A DNA stretch of 64,000 nucleotides from an uncultured Alphaproteobacteria bacterium. GTDB lineage: Bacteria; Pseudomonadota; Alphaproteobacteria; MPNO01; UBA2964. A model generated the notes under the pieces. That model saw only the letters and a list, made by a program, of their open reading frames with translations. It ran no database searches and had not been told where the DNA came from. Each line of letters opens with the position of its first letter. Position 1 is the first letter of the stretch. The stretch is from assembly GCA_943787225.1 (NCBI GenBank), contig CALSLP010000002.1, forward strand, positions 124,001-188,000, written 5' to 3'. The translations under genes were made by a program, and so were the position numbers. This document shows, in pieces, positions 34,262-43,923 of the stretch.

Positions 34262-34948
34262 TTGTCTGAATCACCGCATATATTAGTCGTAGATGATGAC
34301 ACGCGATTGCGTGATCTTTTGCAGCGTTATCTCAGTGAAAATGGTTTTGCCGTTTCATCGGCGTCGAGCGCCGCTGAAGCCCGTAAACTTTTAGCCGGGC
34401 TGACTTTTGATCTTATCGTGCTCGATGTGATGATGCCCGAAGAAGACGGCTTAGCCTTCACAGAATGGCTCAGACCCCGCAACGACGTGCCCATATTGAT
34501 GCTAACCGCCAGGGGTGAAGTGCAGGATCGCATTGCCGGCCTTGAACGGGGAGTCGATGATTACCTGGCCAAGCCATTTGACCCACAGGAACTCCTGTTA
34601 CGGATCACCACAATTCTTAGACGGGTCACAAGCACCGCTCCTGAAGAACCAGCCTCATCTATCCAGTTTGGGGTGTGTCATTACGAAAAGGAAAGAAAGG
34701 AATTATGGCAGGATGGTCAACGTATTCATCTGACTGAAATGGAAGCAAGCTTGCTCCATAACCTGGCCGAACAGTTGGGTTCACCTGTGAGCCGCGAGGC
34801 CCTCATACGAGATTGTAAGATAAGCGGTGGAGTCAGAACCGTTGATGTCCAAGTAACGAGGTTACGCAGAAAGATCGAGCCAGACCCCCGCAACCCTCGG
34901 TATCTTCAAACGATACGGGGACGCGGATATATATTACGGCCTGATTAG
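34262..34948 (+). CDS. OmpR-family response regulator
   Basis: A 228-residue regulator: receiver domain with acidic pocket (VVDDD) and phosphoacceptor in DLIVLDVMMPEEDGL, switch T in MLTARGE and the lysine in YLAKPFDP; then a winged-helix output domain ending SREALIRDCKISGG...RTVDVQVTRLRRKIE. No ATG is available; a TTG at 34262 after AAGAAGAG is the most likely start. The sensor kinase gene starts 12 bp downstream. It resembles the OmpR of the EnvZ/OmpR type in alphaproteobacteria. Targets unknown. Confidence 0.9.
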   Translation: MSESPHILVVDDDTRLRDLLQRYLSENGFAVSSASSAAEARKLLAGLTFDLIVLDVMMPEEDGLAFTEWLRPRNDVPILMLTARGEVQDRIAGLERGVDDYLAKPFDPQELLLRITTILRRVTSTAPEEPASSIQFGVCHYEKERKELWQDGQRIHLTEMEASLLHNLAEQLGSPVSREALIRDCKISGGVRTVDVQVTRLRRKIEPDPRNPRYLQTIRGRGYILRPD

Positions 34949-34960
34949 AAAATTGAATCG

Positions 34961-36275
34961 ATGTTGTCCATAAAACAGTTCCTACCTCGCACGCTCTTCG
35001 GGCGATCCGTGATGATCATCGTGACCCCGCTCGTCTTATTACAGATTGTTTCCACATGGGTTTTCTATGACCGTCATTGGGCAACCATGACCAGACGACT
35101 GGCGTCCGCTGTGGCCGGTGAAATTTCAAGCGTCATAGACAATCGTCGAAACTTCCCAGGCGAAGAAAACCAGAGCTGGGTATTCTATTCAGCCGGCGCA
35201 AACCTAGGACTTCGTATCAACCTCCGAAAGGACGACATTCTCCCAAACTCACCAGCGAACGACAGGTTCGTCTACTCTCGACCAATTACTTGGCAATGCT
35301 TTACGCGAACACGTACGGCGGCCTTTTCACATGGATACGTTCAGCCATGAAAGAGAGGTCCGCATCCAGGTCCAGCTACCCGATGGCGTCATGGATATCG
35401 TCGTCGATCGGGAACGACTATTTAGCTCGACGACATATATATTTGTAATGTGGATGGTCGGCACATCCCTCTTACTGTTTGCCATCGCAACCATATTTAT
35501 GCGCAATCAGGTACGGCCGATCCGTCGTTTGGCGACTGCCGTCGACAATTTTGGCAAAGGCCGTGCCGATTCAGATTTCAAGCCGGAAGGCGCCACAGAG
35601 ATTAGACAAGCCGCAGCAGCTTTCAACCTCATGCGCGAACGCATCCAGCGCACCATAAATCAGCGCACTGAAATGCTTGCAGGCATTTCTCATGATTTAA
35701 GAACGCCGCTCACCAGAATGAAGCTCCAACTCGCTATGGTTGGCGACTCACCTGCAATCGCCGACCTCCAGTCGGATGTCGAAGAGATGGAAAAAATGGT
35801 GGAGGAGTATCTCGCCTTCGCGAGGGGAGAAAGCGCGGAACAGGTAGCGACAACAAACATGTCGGCGATACTCCACGACATCGTCAATGGTGCCCGGATT
35901 AGCGATACGCCCATCACCCTAGAAACCAAAGACCGGATATTCATTCCGTTAAAACCAAATGGGTTCAAACGTGCCATCACCAATCTCGTCAATAATGGTA
36001 TTCTATACGGCGGCAATGTCGTGATCGTGGTGACAGAAATAAACGGCGCCATACAAATAACCGTCGATGATGATGGCCCGGGCATTCCAGTTGAAGAACG
36101 CGAGGAAGTCTTTAAACCATTTTATCGGCTAGATAGTGCCCGCAGCCCAGACACTGGTGGTAGCGGTCTTGGGTTGACGATAGCCCGGGACGTAATACGT
36201 GCCCATGGCGGCGAGCTCAGCATTGAAGACTCAACGCTGGGCGGCGCCAGGATTCGAATTCGTCTTCCAATATAG
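34961..36275 (+). pseudogene. EnvZ-like sensor histidine kinase, one frameshift
   Basis: About 438 residues after bridging an indel near 35261-35272. First part: an N-terminal transmembrane helix and part of a periplasmic domain. Second part: the rest of the sensor domain, a transmembrane helix near FVMWMVGTSLLLFAIATIF, HAMP (NQVRPIRRLATAVDNFGKG), the H-box AGISHDLRTPLTRMK with the phosphorylated histidine, N-box NLVNNGILYG, G1 DDDGPGIP and G2 SGLGLTIA. Bridging restores ...DQLLGNALREHVRRPF before HMDTF. It pairs with the OmpR-type regulator just upstream. Its 3' end overlaps the convergent SGNH gene by 45 bp. Confidence 0.85.
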
Positions 36276-37307
36276 TAGTTGTTTCCGAACGATCATCCGA
36301 AGTCGACCAAACAAAAACTCCGCAATTTTATCTGAGCCACTCGGGGTGGTATGTACCCGGTCGAAAAAATCAGCCTCCGACAATACAATTTGTTTTGCGA
36401 GATCGATACAAATTGCCTTCAACGAGCGGCATACACGCAGCATTTCATGGTTATACAAGGTCTGAATTTGACGACTTTTAGTAGCCTCTCTATCGGTGGA
36501 AAACAAGACTCCGCTCCGTATGAAAGCATCGCCTCGACGCTGCGAAACAAACACCGGTAATGCCCCCATATCAATCGTAAGATCGAAAAGTCGTTTTACG
36601 CGGGTTCCATAATCCGAGAGCTGGCGGCGATATGAGGATGGGTCAATTATAGGATAAATGTCTTGGCGTACGAGCGGGGACGAAACCGTGTGATACGCGA
36701 CCCGCAGGTTTTTTGCCCTGATAGAGCCGCGAATGATCCGAATCAACCGGACTAAAGCACTATTGTTGATAATATAGCGGCGTATACGGGGCCATGTCCC
36801 GACAGCGACAATAGCATCATATCCTGCTCGAGCGGGCAAGGCGGCATCATTGATCCCTAAATAATACAGAATAATTTTTGGCTTTAGGTGGGGAACTCTA
36901 CTGAGCCAGGACTCCATACTGCTAATGTGTCCGACCGTCGAATGCCCATTGATACCTGCATTACCAACGACTGCCGGAATCCCCGCACGCACAAACCGCT
37001 GTTGCAAGCGCGCACTCCATGTTTCTGTATCGTCGCTATACAGCTCGTCTGTCGTACTGCCGCCAATGGTGAGAATATTGATATCAGATAGGTCACGATG
37101 ATCGCCGCGCAACCCCCATCTGTCGCGGCTATATCGGACCACGCCGCCACCTGGTCGAAATGTGCTGACATCATGTTGCAGAACGAGGTCACGCGGCACA
37201 TGAACGACACCGAGGCCACCGCCAAAATACCAGGAACCGAAAACCAATTCACAGACAAGCAGGCCTGAAAACAGCAGAGCCAAATTCCACTTTACGATTT
37301 TTTTCAT
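36231..37307 (-). CDS. SGNH/GDSL-type hydrolase
   Basis: A 358-residue protein with an N-terminal hydrophobic segment (anchor or signal). SGNH blocks are recognisable: the serine in LTIGGSTTDE, the glycine/asparagine in GNAGINGHST, the N-D of YYLGINDAAL, and D-x-x-H in FFDRVHTT near the C-terminus. Such membrane-anchored SGNH proteins act as esterases or O-acetyl-transferring/removing enzymes on glycans. Its 3' end overlaps that of the histidine kinase gene. Substrate unknown. Confidence 0.75.
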   Translation of the reverse strand: MKKIVKWNLALLFSGLLVCELVFGSWYFGGGLGVVHVPRDLVLQHDVSTFRPGGGVVRYSRDRWGLRGDHRDLSDINILTIGGSTTDELYSDDTETWSARLQQRFVRAGIPAVVGNAGINGHSTVGHISSMESWLSRVPHLKPKIILYYLGINDAALPARAGYDAIVAVGTWPRIRRYIINNSALVRLIRIIRGSIRAKNLRVAYHTVSSPLVRQDIYPIIDPSSYRRQLSDYGTRVKRLFDLTIDMGALPVFVSQRRGDAFIRSGVLFSTDREATKSRQIQTLYNHEMLRVCRSLKAICIDLAKQIVLSEADFFDRVHTTPSGSDKIAEFLFGRLRMIVRKQLLYWKTNSNPGAAQR

Positions 37308-37368
37308 GAACTGGAATGCCGATCCAATTTAGCGCGGGCAACACGACCGCCTAAGTCACTAGGCGCGA

Positions 37369-37980
37369 CTAATCTAATTGTTTCTTTGAAATCCGACCGA
37401 CTACCCCGAATGGAAGATAGCCGGCAAGTTGAACCGCTTGCTTAAGCCGACGATCCAGAAAGGCCATCGTTTTGGTCAAATCCGGGCTGTCATCACGCAT
37501 CCAAACACCCAAAGCCCCAAGATAAATTGCGGCGAGGCCCTTGGTACGAATGCGTCCTGCTATTCCGGAAGAACTGATACCCGCCGATTCAAGGGTCCAC
37601 GCCATGGAATCCAGAAAGCCCGGAACAAGGCACAGAGTTCTCGCCGGATCAAAAGGCATATCCTTCAGGATTGACGTAATTGCTGTTTTGTTCGCTTCCA
37701 TAACATCGAACCGCCGCAAAACCGCATCGAGGAGCCGATCATGCGGTGATTCTTCGTTGGCCGATGGATCCGTCCCCGCAACGACTGTTGTCGTCGTCTG
37801 ATCCATAATCGCCGCCACAATTGCCATCTTGGATGGATATTGACCATGCAGCTGACTTAGAGTGATACCCGCCGTCTCGGCAAGTGTGGCCAGAGAAATC
37901 TCTCGCCAGCGAGTATCGGCTGCACATGCCAAAGCAGCTTCGATAATTTTACTGCGGATATTGGTCGGTCGTTTGGCCAT
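37369..37980 (-). CDS. TetR-like/COQ9-family protein
   Basis: A 203-residue protein with an N-terminal TetR-type helix-turn-helix (IIEAALACAADTRWREISLATLAE region, then AGITLSQLHGQYPSKMAIV) and a helical C-terminal domain of the COQ9 kind (MAWTLESAGISSSG...YLGALGVWMRDDSPDL). In alphaproteobacteria such proteins are annotated as TetR regulators or COQ9 homologues; COQ9 binds lipids in ubiquinone synthesis. Whether it binds DNA here is uncertain. The gene is single and divergent from the second rpoH-like gene. Confidence 0.7.
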   Translation of the reverse strand: MAKRPTNIRSKIIEAALACAADTRWREISLATLAETAGITLSQLHGQYPSKMAIVAAIMDQTTTTVVAGTDPSANEESPHDRLLDAVLRRFDVMEANKTAITSILKDMPFDPARTLCLVPGFLDSMAWTLESAGISSSGIAGRIRTKGLAAIYLGALGVWMRDDSPDLTKTMAFLDRRLKQAVQLAGYLPFGVVGRISKKQLD

Positions 37981-38128
37981 TTTCGATACGATCCTGTTCA
38001 GGCCTTATCTTATGCGTTTAGATTGGCGGTTCCAAGTATTCTGAATTAATCCTAAAAGACACGGATTAGATTGAAACGACGCGCGCGCTATGCGACTTTA
38101 AGCGTCTCGAAGCTGAAATGACGTCACC

Positions 38129-39009
38129 ATGCCACGTGCCGCCCTTCAAAATTTAATGCAATTAATCCTGCGCCAGCCGCGATTAAGCCGGTCGCGCGAA
38201 CAGGAATTATTGAAAAAATTAAAAAACGGCGACAACAGCGCGGCACACGAGTTGGTCGCCAGCCACCTCCGTTTTGTCCTTCACATTGCCCGACGGTATA
38301 AGAGCCACGGCCACCCGCTTACCGATCTTGTTCAAGAAGGGACGGTCGGATTGATGGAGGCCCTAAAACGATTCAATCCCGAACAAGGCACAAGACTATC
38401 AACATATGCCATGTGGTGGATACGCGCCGCTATCCAGGATTACGTTGTCCGGTCACGATCTCTGGTAAAGATCGGCACAACAGCCGCCCAGAAATCGCTC
38501 TTTTTCAATATTAGACGACGGATGGCTGAAATCCCCTGGGAAGATTCTTTGCCAGAAGAATTAGCCCGAAGCCTGGCGACCCGGTTTAACACCTCTGTCG
38601 CTGACGTCTTGAAATTCGGTCGACGCATTAGCGGAACCGATCAATCACTGGATGTCCCCGCCGCACGAGAGACGTCGGAAACACTTGTCGACCAAGTGAT
38701 GGATGAAAGACCAACGCCTGAAGACAGCGTTATTAAAGAAAAAGACGGACGCCTTTGGCGCGATCGCCTGGTAAAGCCCTTTCGACCTTGCCGCCACGAG
38801 AGTCATTAATTATCAGGCGTCGGTTCCTGGCGGACCGAGTCCCGAGCAGAGCCGATCTCGGTGCGGAACTTGGACTATCAAAAGAACGCGTGCGCCAACT
38901 CGAAGTAAGAGCCTTGGCTAAGTTAAAGGGTTTGCTCCAGCCCCTTCGAGAGCACGCCGAATCTGCCGGCAATAATCCCTTCTCCGGCAACCCAACAAGC
39001 ACTGCTTAG
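38129..39009 (+). pseudogene. Second sigma-32-family factor (RpoH2-like), one frameshift
   Basis: About 293 residues after bridging one base near 38773-38775, where adding an A to the AAA run joins DGRLWRDRLV to KALSTLPPRESLIIRRRF. Region 2 reads TDLVQEGTVGLMEALKRF and STYAMWWIRAAIQDYV; the RpoH box is GTTAAQKSLFFNIRRR; region 4 ends GLSKERVRQLEVRAL. It is clearly paralogous to the intact rpoH at 22414. Second RpoH proteins in alphaproteobacteria often serve oxidative or photo-oxidative stress. If the indel is an artefact the gene is functional. Confidence 0.8.
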
Positions 39010-39023
39010 CTATAGAATTTTGT

Positions 39024-39833
39024 TCAGCTCGCCAGTTCGCGAGATCGTTCCTCTGCGGCAGACACGGCCCGGCTCATCAATTTCTGCAAACCATCTTCTG
39101 CCATGAGGACTTCCAGCGCCGCAGCCGTGGTACCGCCGGGGCTCGTAACATTTTCCCGAAGTGTCGAGGCGCTTTCGCTCGATTGACGGGCCAACTCACC
39201 ACTCCCCGCAACAGTTGCCCTCGCCAATTGCTCTGCGAGATCGGGATCAAGACCAACCTCCACCCCTGCCTTCGCCATGCATTCAATCATCAGAAACACA
39301 TAGGCGGGACCACTACCAGATACCGCCGTAACGGCATCAATTAGTCCTTCACCTTCAACCCAACCGACCTCTCCAACCGCTTCAAGCAGTTTCGTTGCGA
39401 TCGATCTCTGGGCGCTGCTCACAGTAGCATTCCCATAGGCAACGGTTATCCCTCTGCCTACCGCTGCTGGTGTGTTGGGCATGCTGCGAACAATTGCAGC
39501 CCCCTCGCCCAGCATCTTTTCAAAATAAGACGACGGCTTTCCTGCTGCGATCGACAGAAACATGGTTTCAGGCCTTACGAATTTGGCGTAGAGCGGAACG
39601 ATCCCGCCCATCGCCTGTGGCTTGACCGCAAAGACAATGATGTCAGGGATAAATGCCGTCTCTAGTTCCTGTAGAGATTCGATAACCGTGACATCGAACT
39701 GTTCGCGAAGAACATCTCCGCCATACGGTTCCACGACAACAACGTCGGCAGGCGACATATCACGACCAAGCCATCCCGCGAGCAAAGCACCGCCCATTTT
39801 TCCGCAACCGACGAGGAGTAATTTTCGTTCCAC
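39024..39833 (-). CDS. proC: Pyrroline-5-carboxylate reductase
   Basis: Final step of proline synthesis, NAD(P)H-dependent. About 269 residues with the N-terminal dinucleotide motif LLVGCGKMGGALLAGW, FAVKPQ, SMPNTPAAVG and the C-terminal substrate region SGSGPAYVFLMIECM and ENVTSPGGTTAAALEVL. The GTG at 39833 is favoured because GGAGAAGGA lies just before it and the motif begins soon after; a TTG at 39848 is the alternative. The convergent sigma gene ends 15 bp away. Confidence 0.93.
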   Translation of the reverse strand: MERKLLLVGCGKMGGALLAGWLGRDMSPADVVVVEPYGGDVLREQFDVTVIESLQELETAFIPDIIVFAVKPQAMGGIVPLYAKFVRPETMFLSIAAGKPSSYFEKMLGEGAAIVRSMPNTPAAVGRGITVAYGNATVSSAQRSIATKLLEAVGEVGWVEGEGLIDAVTAVSGSGPAYVFLMIECMAKAGVEVGLDPDLAEQLARATVAGSGELARQSSESASTLRENVTSPGGTTAAALEVLMAEDGLQKLMSRAVSAAEERSRELAS

Positions 39834-39938
39834 TATCCTTCTCCACAATTTTCGAGCGGCGCAGCGACCAGCGTCAAACGCCCCGTTAGACAGGCACCCC
39901 TAGTAGCATAAATTGAATGGCAGAAAAATTGTTGCTGG

Positions 39939-40445
39939 TCAGGCTTCGCCGACAGTTTCGATCATCGCCGCGTCAAAAGCTTCTTCCGGCGTCTTACCGC
40001 CCCAGACAACATAATTGAAAGCAGGATAAAATCTCTCGCTTTCAACGAGTGCAATTTCCACCAAGTCTTCGACCTGCTCGACGCTTGCACCAGAGGCGCC
40101 ACGCAACAACATAGAATGTCGAAATACCGGCAAACCGCGGTCGGCCCACAGATCAAAATGACCGACGGCCAATTGCTCGTTTACCCGCGCCATAAGGTCA
40201 TTAAAGGGTGCCCGTCGATGATCCGGCACCGTCAGCTCAAAGGCACAGGCAAAATGCATCGCGCTAATGTCATCTAACCAGGAAAAGAACAGACTATAAT
40301 CCGTCCACCGACCGGTAATTTCGGCTGATATTTCATAATCTGCCGATCGTTCAAAGGTCCACCCCTGCGCCCCCGCGATCTGTTCAATCAGATCCATCGG
40401 GTTCGCGGTAACCTGAATCGTGTCTTTTACTGCGGTTACCGCCAT
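39939..40445 (-). CDS. YbjN-domain protein
   Basis: A 168-residue soluble protein with the YbjN / type-III-chaperone-like fold: DYSLFFSWLDDISAMHFACAFEL (short core shown) and a C-terminal WGGKTPEEAFDAAMIET stretch. E. coli YbjN affects motility and stress responses, but the molecular role is unknown. GGGGAGC before the ATG supports the start. It lies between proC and ubiK on the same strand, as in many alphaproteobacteria. Confidence 0.8.
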   Translation of the reverse strand: MAVTAVKDTIQVTANPMDLIEQIAGAQGWTFERSADYEISAEITGRWTDYSLFFSWLDDISAMHFACAFELTVPDHRRAPFNDLMARVNEQLAVGHFDLWADRGLPVFRHSMLLRGASGASVEQVEDLVEIALVESERFYPAFNYVVWGGKTPEEAFDAAMIETVGEA

Positions 40446-40620
40446 CTGAGCTCCCCTAAATACGCGACATCAGTCAGACACCAACTTTAATCTGCGAAGA
40501 TATTGTGTCGGTACGACTGTACACTACCAGATATAGGGTGCCAAAACCCGAGTCAGGGTGCAAGGGCAGATTTGACTTCTGACGTCGGTTTCTGTGGAAA
40601 ACTATGAAATAGTTTTTCGG

Positions 40621-40923
40621 TCAGGACTTTTTTGATTTAGGCGTTTTACGCATCGATGTCTTTGTCGTGACTGTCGGCGTTGGCTGTGATGCCTCTAACA
40701 TCTCCAGCCTTTTAGCAAGTTCTTCCTGTTCCGCCCGGGCACGCGCGGCCATTTCCTTTACCGCGTCAAACTCGTCACGTGTCACAAGATCGAATCTGGA
40801 AAGAATGCGCTCAACCTGCTGCCGAACCAACGCCTCGATTTCCCGCCGAACACCTTCCAAGGTCCCGACAGCACCACCCGCCAACTTAGCCGCATCATCA
40901 AAAATTCGGTTCCGTGTTTGCAT
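40621..40923 (-). CDS. ubiK: UbiK/BMFP-family ubiquinone accessory factor
   Basis: A 100-residue protein with an amphipathic N-terminal helix (NRIFDDAAKLAGGAVG), EALVRQQVERILSRFDLVTRDEF and a coiled coil (AARARAEQEELAKRLEMLE), followed by a basic Ser/Thr/Lys tail. This matches the brucella membrane fusogenic protein / YqiC (UbiK) family, which trimerises and helps aerobic ubiquinone synthesis. The ATG at 40923 is chosen for AGGAGTGACGAAT upstream over the longer frame from 40947. Confidence 0.85.
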   Translation of the reverse strand: MQTRNRIFDDAAKLAGGAVGTLEGVRREIEALVRQQVERILSRFDLVTRDEFDAVKEMAARARAEQEELAKRLEMLEASQPTPTVTTKTSMRKTPKSKKS

Positions 40924-41116
40924 ATTCGTCACTCCTGATCTCTTCAACGTCGTCGCTGGAGTATGTCCTCCACCCTAATATGGGGCAAGCGATCCTATGA
41001 GCGATGTTAAATGGCATTGATGTTCGGCGCTGTACAATTTAATTTCCTCGTGCTTAATCACGATAAATGAGACGTTTTTCCTGAAATTTGACCTTGCTGG
41101 GGCGGAATAAAAAACC

Positions 41117-42808
41117 ATGGCACAACCTGAATACAAATCCGATATCGAAATTGCTCGTGAAGCCAACATGCGGCCTGTTATTGACATGGCGAAAGAACGG
41201 TTCGGCATCCCAGCCCAACATCTCGACCCCTACGGTCACTACAAAGCGAAATTATCGCTCGACCATGTCGCCACATTACCTGACCGTCCGAATGCCAAAC
41301 TGATTCTGGTGACGGCGATGACCCCGACCGCAGCCGGGGAAGGCAAGACCACAACCACGGTAGGGCTCGGCGATGGTCTAAACCGGATTGGGAAGAACGC
41401 GTCGATTTGTTTGCGCGAACCCTCACTTGGTCCCTGTTTCGGGATGAAGGGCGGTGCCGCTGGCGGTGGTTATGCACAAGTCGTCCCAATGGAAGAGATC
41501 AACCTTCACTTTACCGGAGACTTTCATGCCATCGGTACAGCCAATAATTTGCTCTCTGCCCTAATCGATAATCACATTTACTGGGGGCATGAGCCTGCTC
41601 TGGACTTGCGCCGGGTAACCTGGCGGCGGGTCGTTGATATGAATGATCGGGCCCTGCGCTCGATTGTTACGTCGCTCGGCGGCGTTGCGAATGGATTTCC
41701 AAAGGAAGCCGGCTTCGACATCACGGTAGCGTCCGAAGTTATGGCGATCTTCTGCCTCGCAACAAGCATTGAAGACTTAAACGCCCGCCTGGCGAAGATT
41801 GTTGTTGGCCAGACACGGGATCGCAAACCAGTATATGCAAGTGACCTAAAAGCAGACGGCCCCATGACGGCTCTGCTCAAAGATGCGATCAAACCAAATC
41901 TGGTTCAGACCCTCGAAAACAATCCTGCCTTCGTGCATGGCGGTCCATTTGCCAATATCGCGCATGGTTGTAACTCGGTGATCGCCACGAAGACGGCAAT
42001 GAAGCTGTCGGATTATGTCGTGACAGAAGCAGGGTTTGGCGCTGATTTGGGCGCTGAGAAGTTTTTCGACATCAAATGCCGTAAAGCCGGGCTTACGCCG
42101 CATGCGGCGGTCGTCGTCGCGACGGCACGCGCTTTGAAAATGCATGGCGAGGTCAAAAAGGAAGATCTCGCCAATGAGAACCTCGATGCCTTGCAAAAGG
42201 GTCTCGACAATCTGTCTCGTCACGTCAGTAATGTGAAGGGTTTTGGTGTCCCCGCCGTCGTGGCCATCAATCGCTTCGTTACCGATAGCGATGCAGAGAT
42301 CAACATGATCCGTGATCGCTGTGCCGAGCAGGGCGTTGAAGCTATCGATTGTACACATTGGGCAAATGGCGGGGCCGGCACCGAAGAGCTGGCACACAAG
42401 GTCGTCGAACTTGCCGATAGCAATGACGGATCATCTTTCAAACACCTGTATGAAGATGACATGCCGCTATGGGACAAGATTGAGACCATCGCCCAGAAAA
42501 TTTACGGTGCCAGCGAGATCGTTGCCGACCAGAAAATCCGCACTCAAATTCGAGACCTTGAAAATGAAGGTGCTGGAAAATTCCCTATTTGTGTTGCCAA
42601 GACTCAATACAGCTTCTCAACAGATCCCAACCTGAAAAATGCACCGAGTGACCATGTAGTTCAGATCAAGGAAGTCAGACTAGCCAATGGCGCCGAATTC
42701 CTTGTCGTCGTCTGCGGCGATATTATGACGATGCCAGGTCTACCACGCGTTCCGGCGGCACATGACATCAAGGTCGATGAAAAAGGCAACATCACCGGCT
42801 TGTTCTAG
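41117..42808 (+). CDS. fhs: Formate--tetrahydrofolate ligase
   Basis: ATP-dependent synthesis of 10-formyltetrahydrofolate from formate, a C1-assimilation enzyme. At 563 residues it is full length. The P-loop [36 protein letters not shown], the [13 protein letters not shown] segment, [20 protein letters not shown] (core) and C-terminal [19 protein letters not shown] are all family hallmarks. It stands alone between ubiK and hldD; no formate dehydrogenase is in the window. Confidence 0.97.
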   Translation: MAQPEYKSDIEIAREANMRPVIDMAKERFGIPAQHLDPYGHYKAKLSLDHVATLPDRPNAKLILVTAMTPTAAGEGKTTTTVGLGDGLNRIGKNASICLREPSLGPCFGMKGGAAGGGYAQVVPMEEINLHFTGDFHAIGTANNLLSALIDNHIYWGHEPALDLRRVTWRRVVDMNDRALRSIVTSLGGVANGFPKEAGFDITVASEVMAIFCLATSIEDLNARLAKIVVGQTRDRKPVYASDLKADGPMTALLKDAIKPNLVQTLENNPAFVHGGPFANIAHGCNSVIATKTAMKLSDYVVTEAGFGADLGAEKFFDIKCRKAGLTPHAAVVVATARALKMHGEVKKEDLANENLDALQKGLDNLSRHVSNVKGFGVPAVVAINRFVTDSDAEINMIRDRCAEQGVEAIDCTHWANGGAGTEELAHKVVELADSNDGSSFKHLYEDDMPLWDKIETIAQKIYGASEIVADQKIRTQIRDLENEGAGKFPICVAKTQYSFSTDPNLKNAPSDHVVQIKEVRLANGAEFLVVVCGDIMTMPGLPRVPAAHDIKVDEKGNITGLF

Positions 42809-42854
42809 GTTTTTAGCGGCGACTACCATAGCCTCTTCTTGAAGCAAGGCACTA

Positions 42855-42878
42855 CGATCCCTATAACTTAAGGGATCG
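42855..42878 (+). promoter_or_regulatory. Perfect hairpin upstream of hldD
   Basis: CGATCCCT and AGGGATCG (42855-42862 with 42871-42878) form an 8-bp perfect stem with an 8-nt A/T-rich loop, 46 bp after fhs and 22 bp before the hldD start. No T tract follows, so it is not a classical terminator; it may be an operator or an mRNA structure. Confidence 0.35.
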
Positions 42879-42900
42879 CAATGCGTGATGGACGGAAAAC

Positions 42901-43893
42901 ATGATCCTAGTAACTGGTGGGGCCGGCTTTATTGGCTCCAACCTTATCGCGGGGCTTGAAGCCGCCGGGGCAGACAACATCATCGTATGTGATCGCCTCG
43001 GTACAGACGACAAATGGCGGAACATTGCCAAGCGCGACTTGGTCGATCTGATTACACCAGAAGAATTGCTGCCTTATTTAGACGCCAACGCCAATCGGAT
43101 CGACGCTGTTTTCCATCTCGGGGCAATCTCAGCAACGACCGAAACTGATGCTGATCTCATCGTCGAAAGTAATTTTCGGCTATCCTGTGCGCTTTGGGCA
43201 CGCTGCACAAAATATCGGATTGCTCTGATCTATGCCTCGTCCGCAGCCACCTACGGAGACGGCGCGGCAGGTTTCATCGACAGCGCGACCAGAGATCACC
43301 TTGCCAGTCTGAGACCCCTGAATGCCTATGGCTGGAGCAAGCATCTATTCGACCGCTGGGTCGCCCGAATCTTAGAAACGGGGTCTGCGGAACAGTCACC
43401 GCCTCAATGGGCGGGATTAAAATTCTTCAATGTGTATGGCCCCAACGAATATCACAAAGAGGGACAGGTCAGCGTTGCGCTAAAAAATTACCGGGAAATT
43501 TCCGCCGGTGGGCCGGCAGTTCTGTTCCGATCGCACAATCCTAATTATAGCGACGGAGGCCAGAGCCGCGATTTTGTCTGGGTCGGGGATTGCGTAGACG
43601 TGATGCTTTGGCTCAAGAAGAACCCGTCAATTTCCGGCCTGTTTAATCTTGGTACCGGAAAAGCACGCAGCTTTGCCGATTTGGCCTCTGCCATATTCAA
43701 GGCCACCGAAAGTGTCCCTGAAATTCAATTCATCGACACACCAATCGCGATCCGTGACAAGTATCAGTATTTCACCGAAGCCCAAATGAACCGGCTGCGT
43801 AAGGCGGGTTACGCCGCACCTTTCACCAGTCTGGAAGATGGTGTTTCCCAATACGTTCGTAACTTCCTTGCGACTGAGGATCCCTATCTTTAA
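42901..43893 (+). CDS. hldD: ADP-L-glycero-D-manno-heptose-6-epimerase
   Basis: Epimerises ADP-D,D-heptose to the L,D form used in lipopolysaccharide inner core, with bound NADP. A 330-residue extended SDR enzyme: GGAGFIGSNLIAGLEAAG at the N-terminus, YASSAATYG, the Y-x-x-x-K in AYGWSKHLFD, and family-typical FFNVYGPNEYHKEGQ and RSHNPNYSDGGQSRDFVWV. It indicates an LPS with heptose core. lgt follows 30 bp downstream. Confidence 0.95.
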   Translation: MILVTGGAGFIGSNLIAGLEAAGADNIIVCDRLGTDDKWRNIAKRDLVDLITPEELLPYLDANANRIDAVFHLGAISATTETDADLIVESNFRLSCALWARCTKYRIALIYASSAATYGDGAAGFIDSATRDHLASLRPLNAYGWSKHLFDRWVARILETGSAEQSPPQWAGLKFFNVYGPNEYHKEGQVSVALKNYREISAGGPAVLFRSHNPNYSDGGQSRDFVWVGDCVDVMLWLKKNPSISGLFNLGTGKARSFADLASAIFKATESVPEIQFIDTPIAIRDKYQYFTEAQMNRLRKAGYAAPFTSLEDGVSQYVRNFLATEDPYL

Positions 43894-43923
43894 TGCCGCT
43901 TCAGGCAAGAAAGTCATGAGGCC

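Noticed and set aside
41178..42397. Long minus-strand frames inside fhs
   Set aside because: Shadows of fhs in antisense; amino-acid content matches reversed codons of that gene only.
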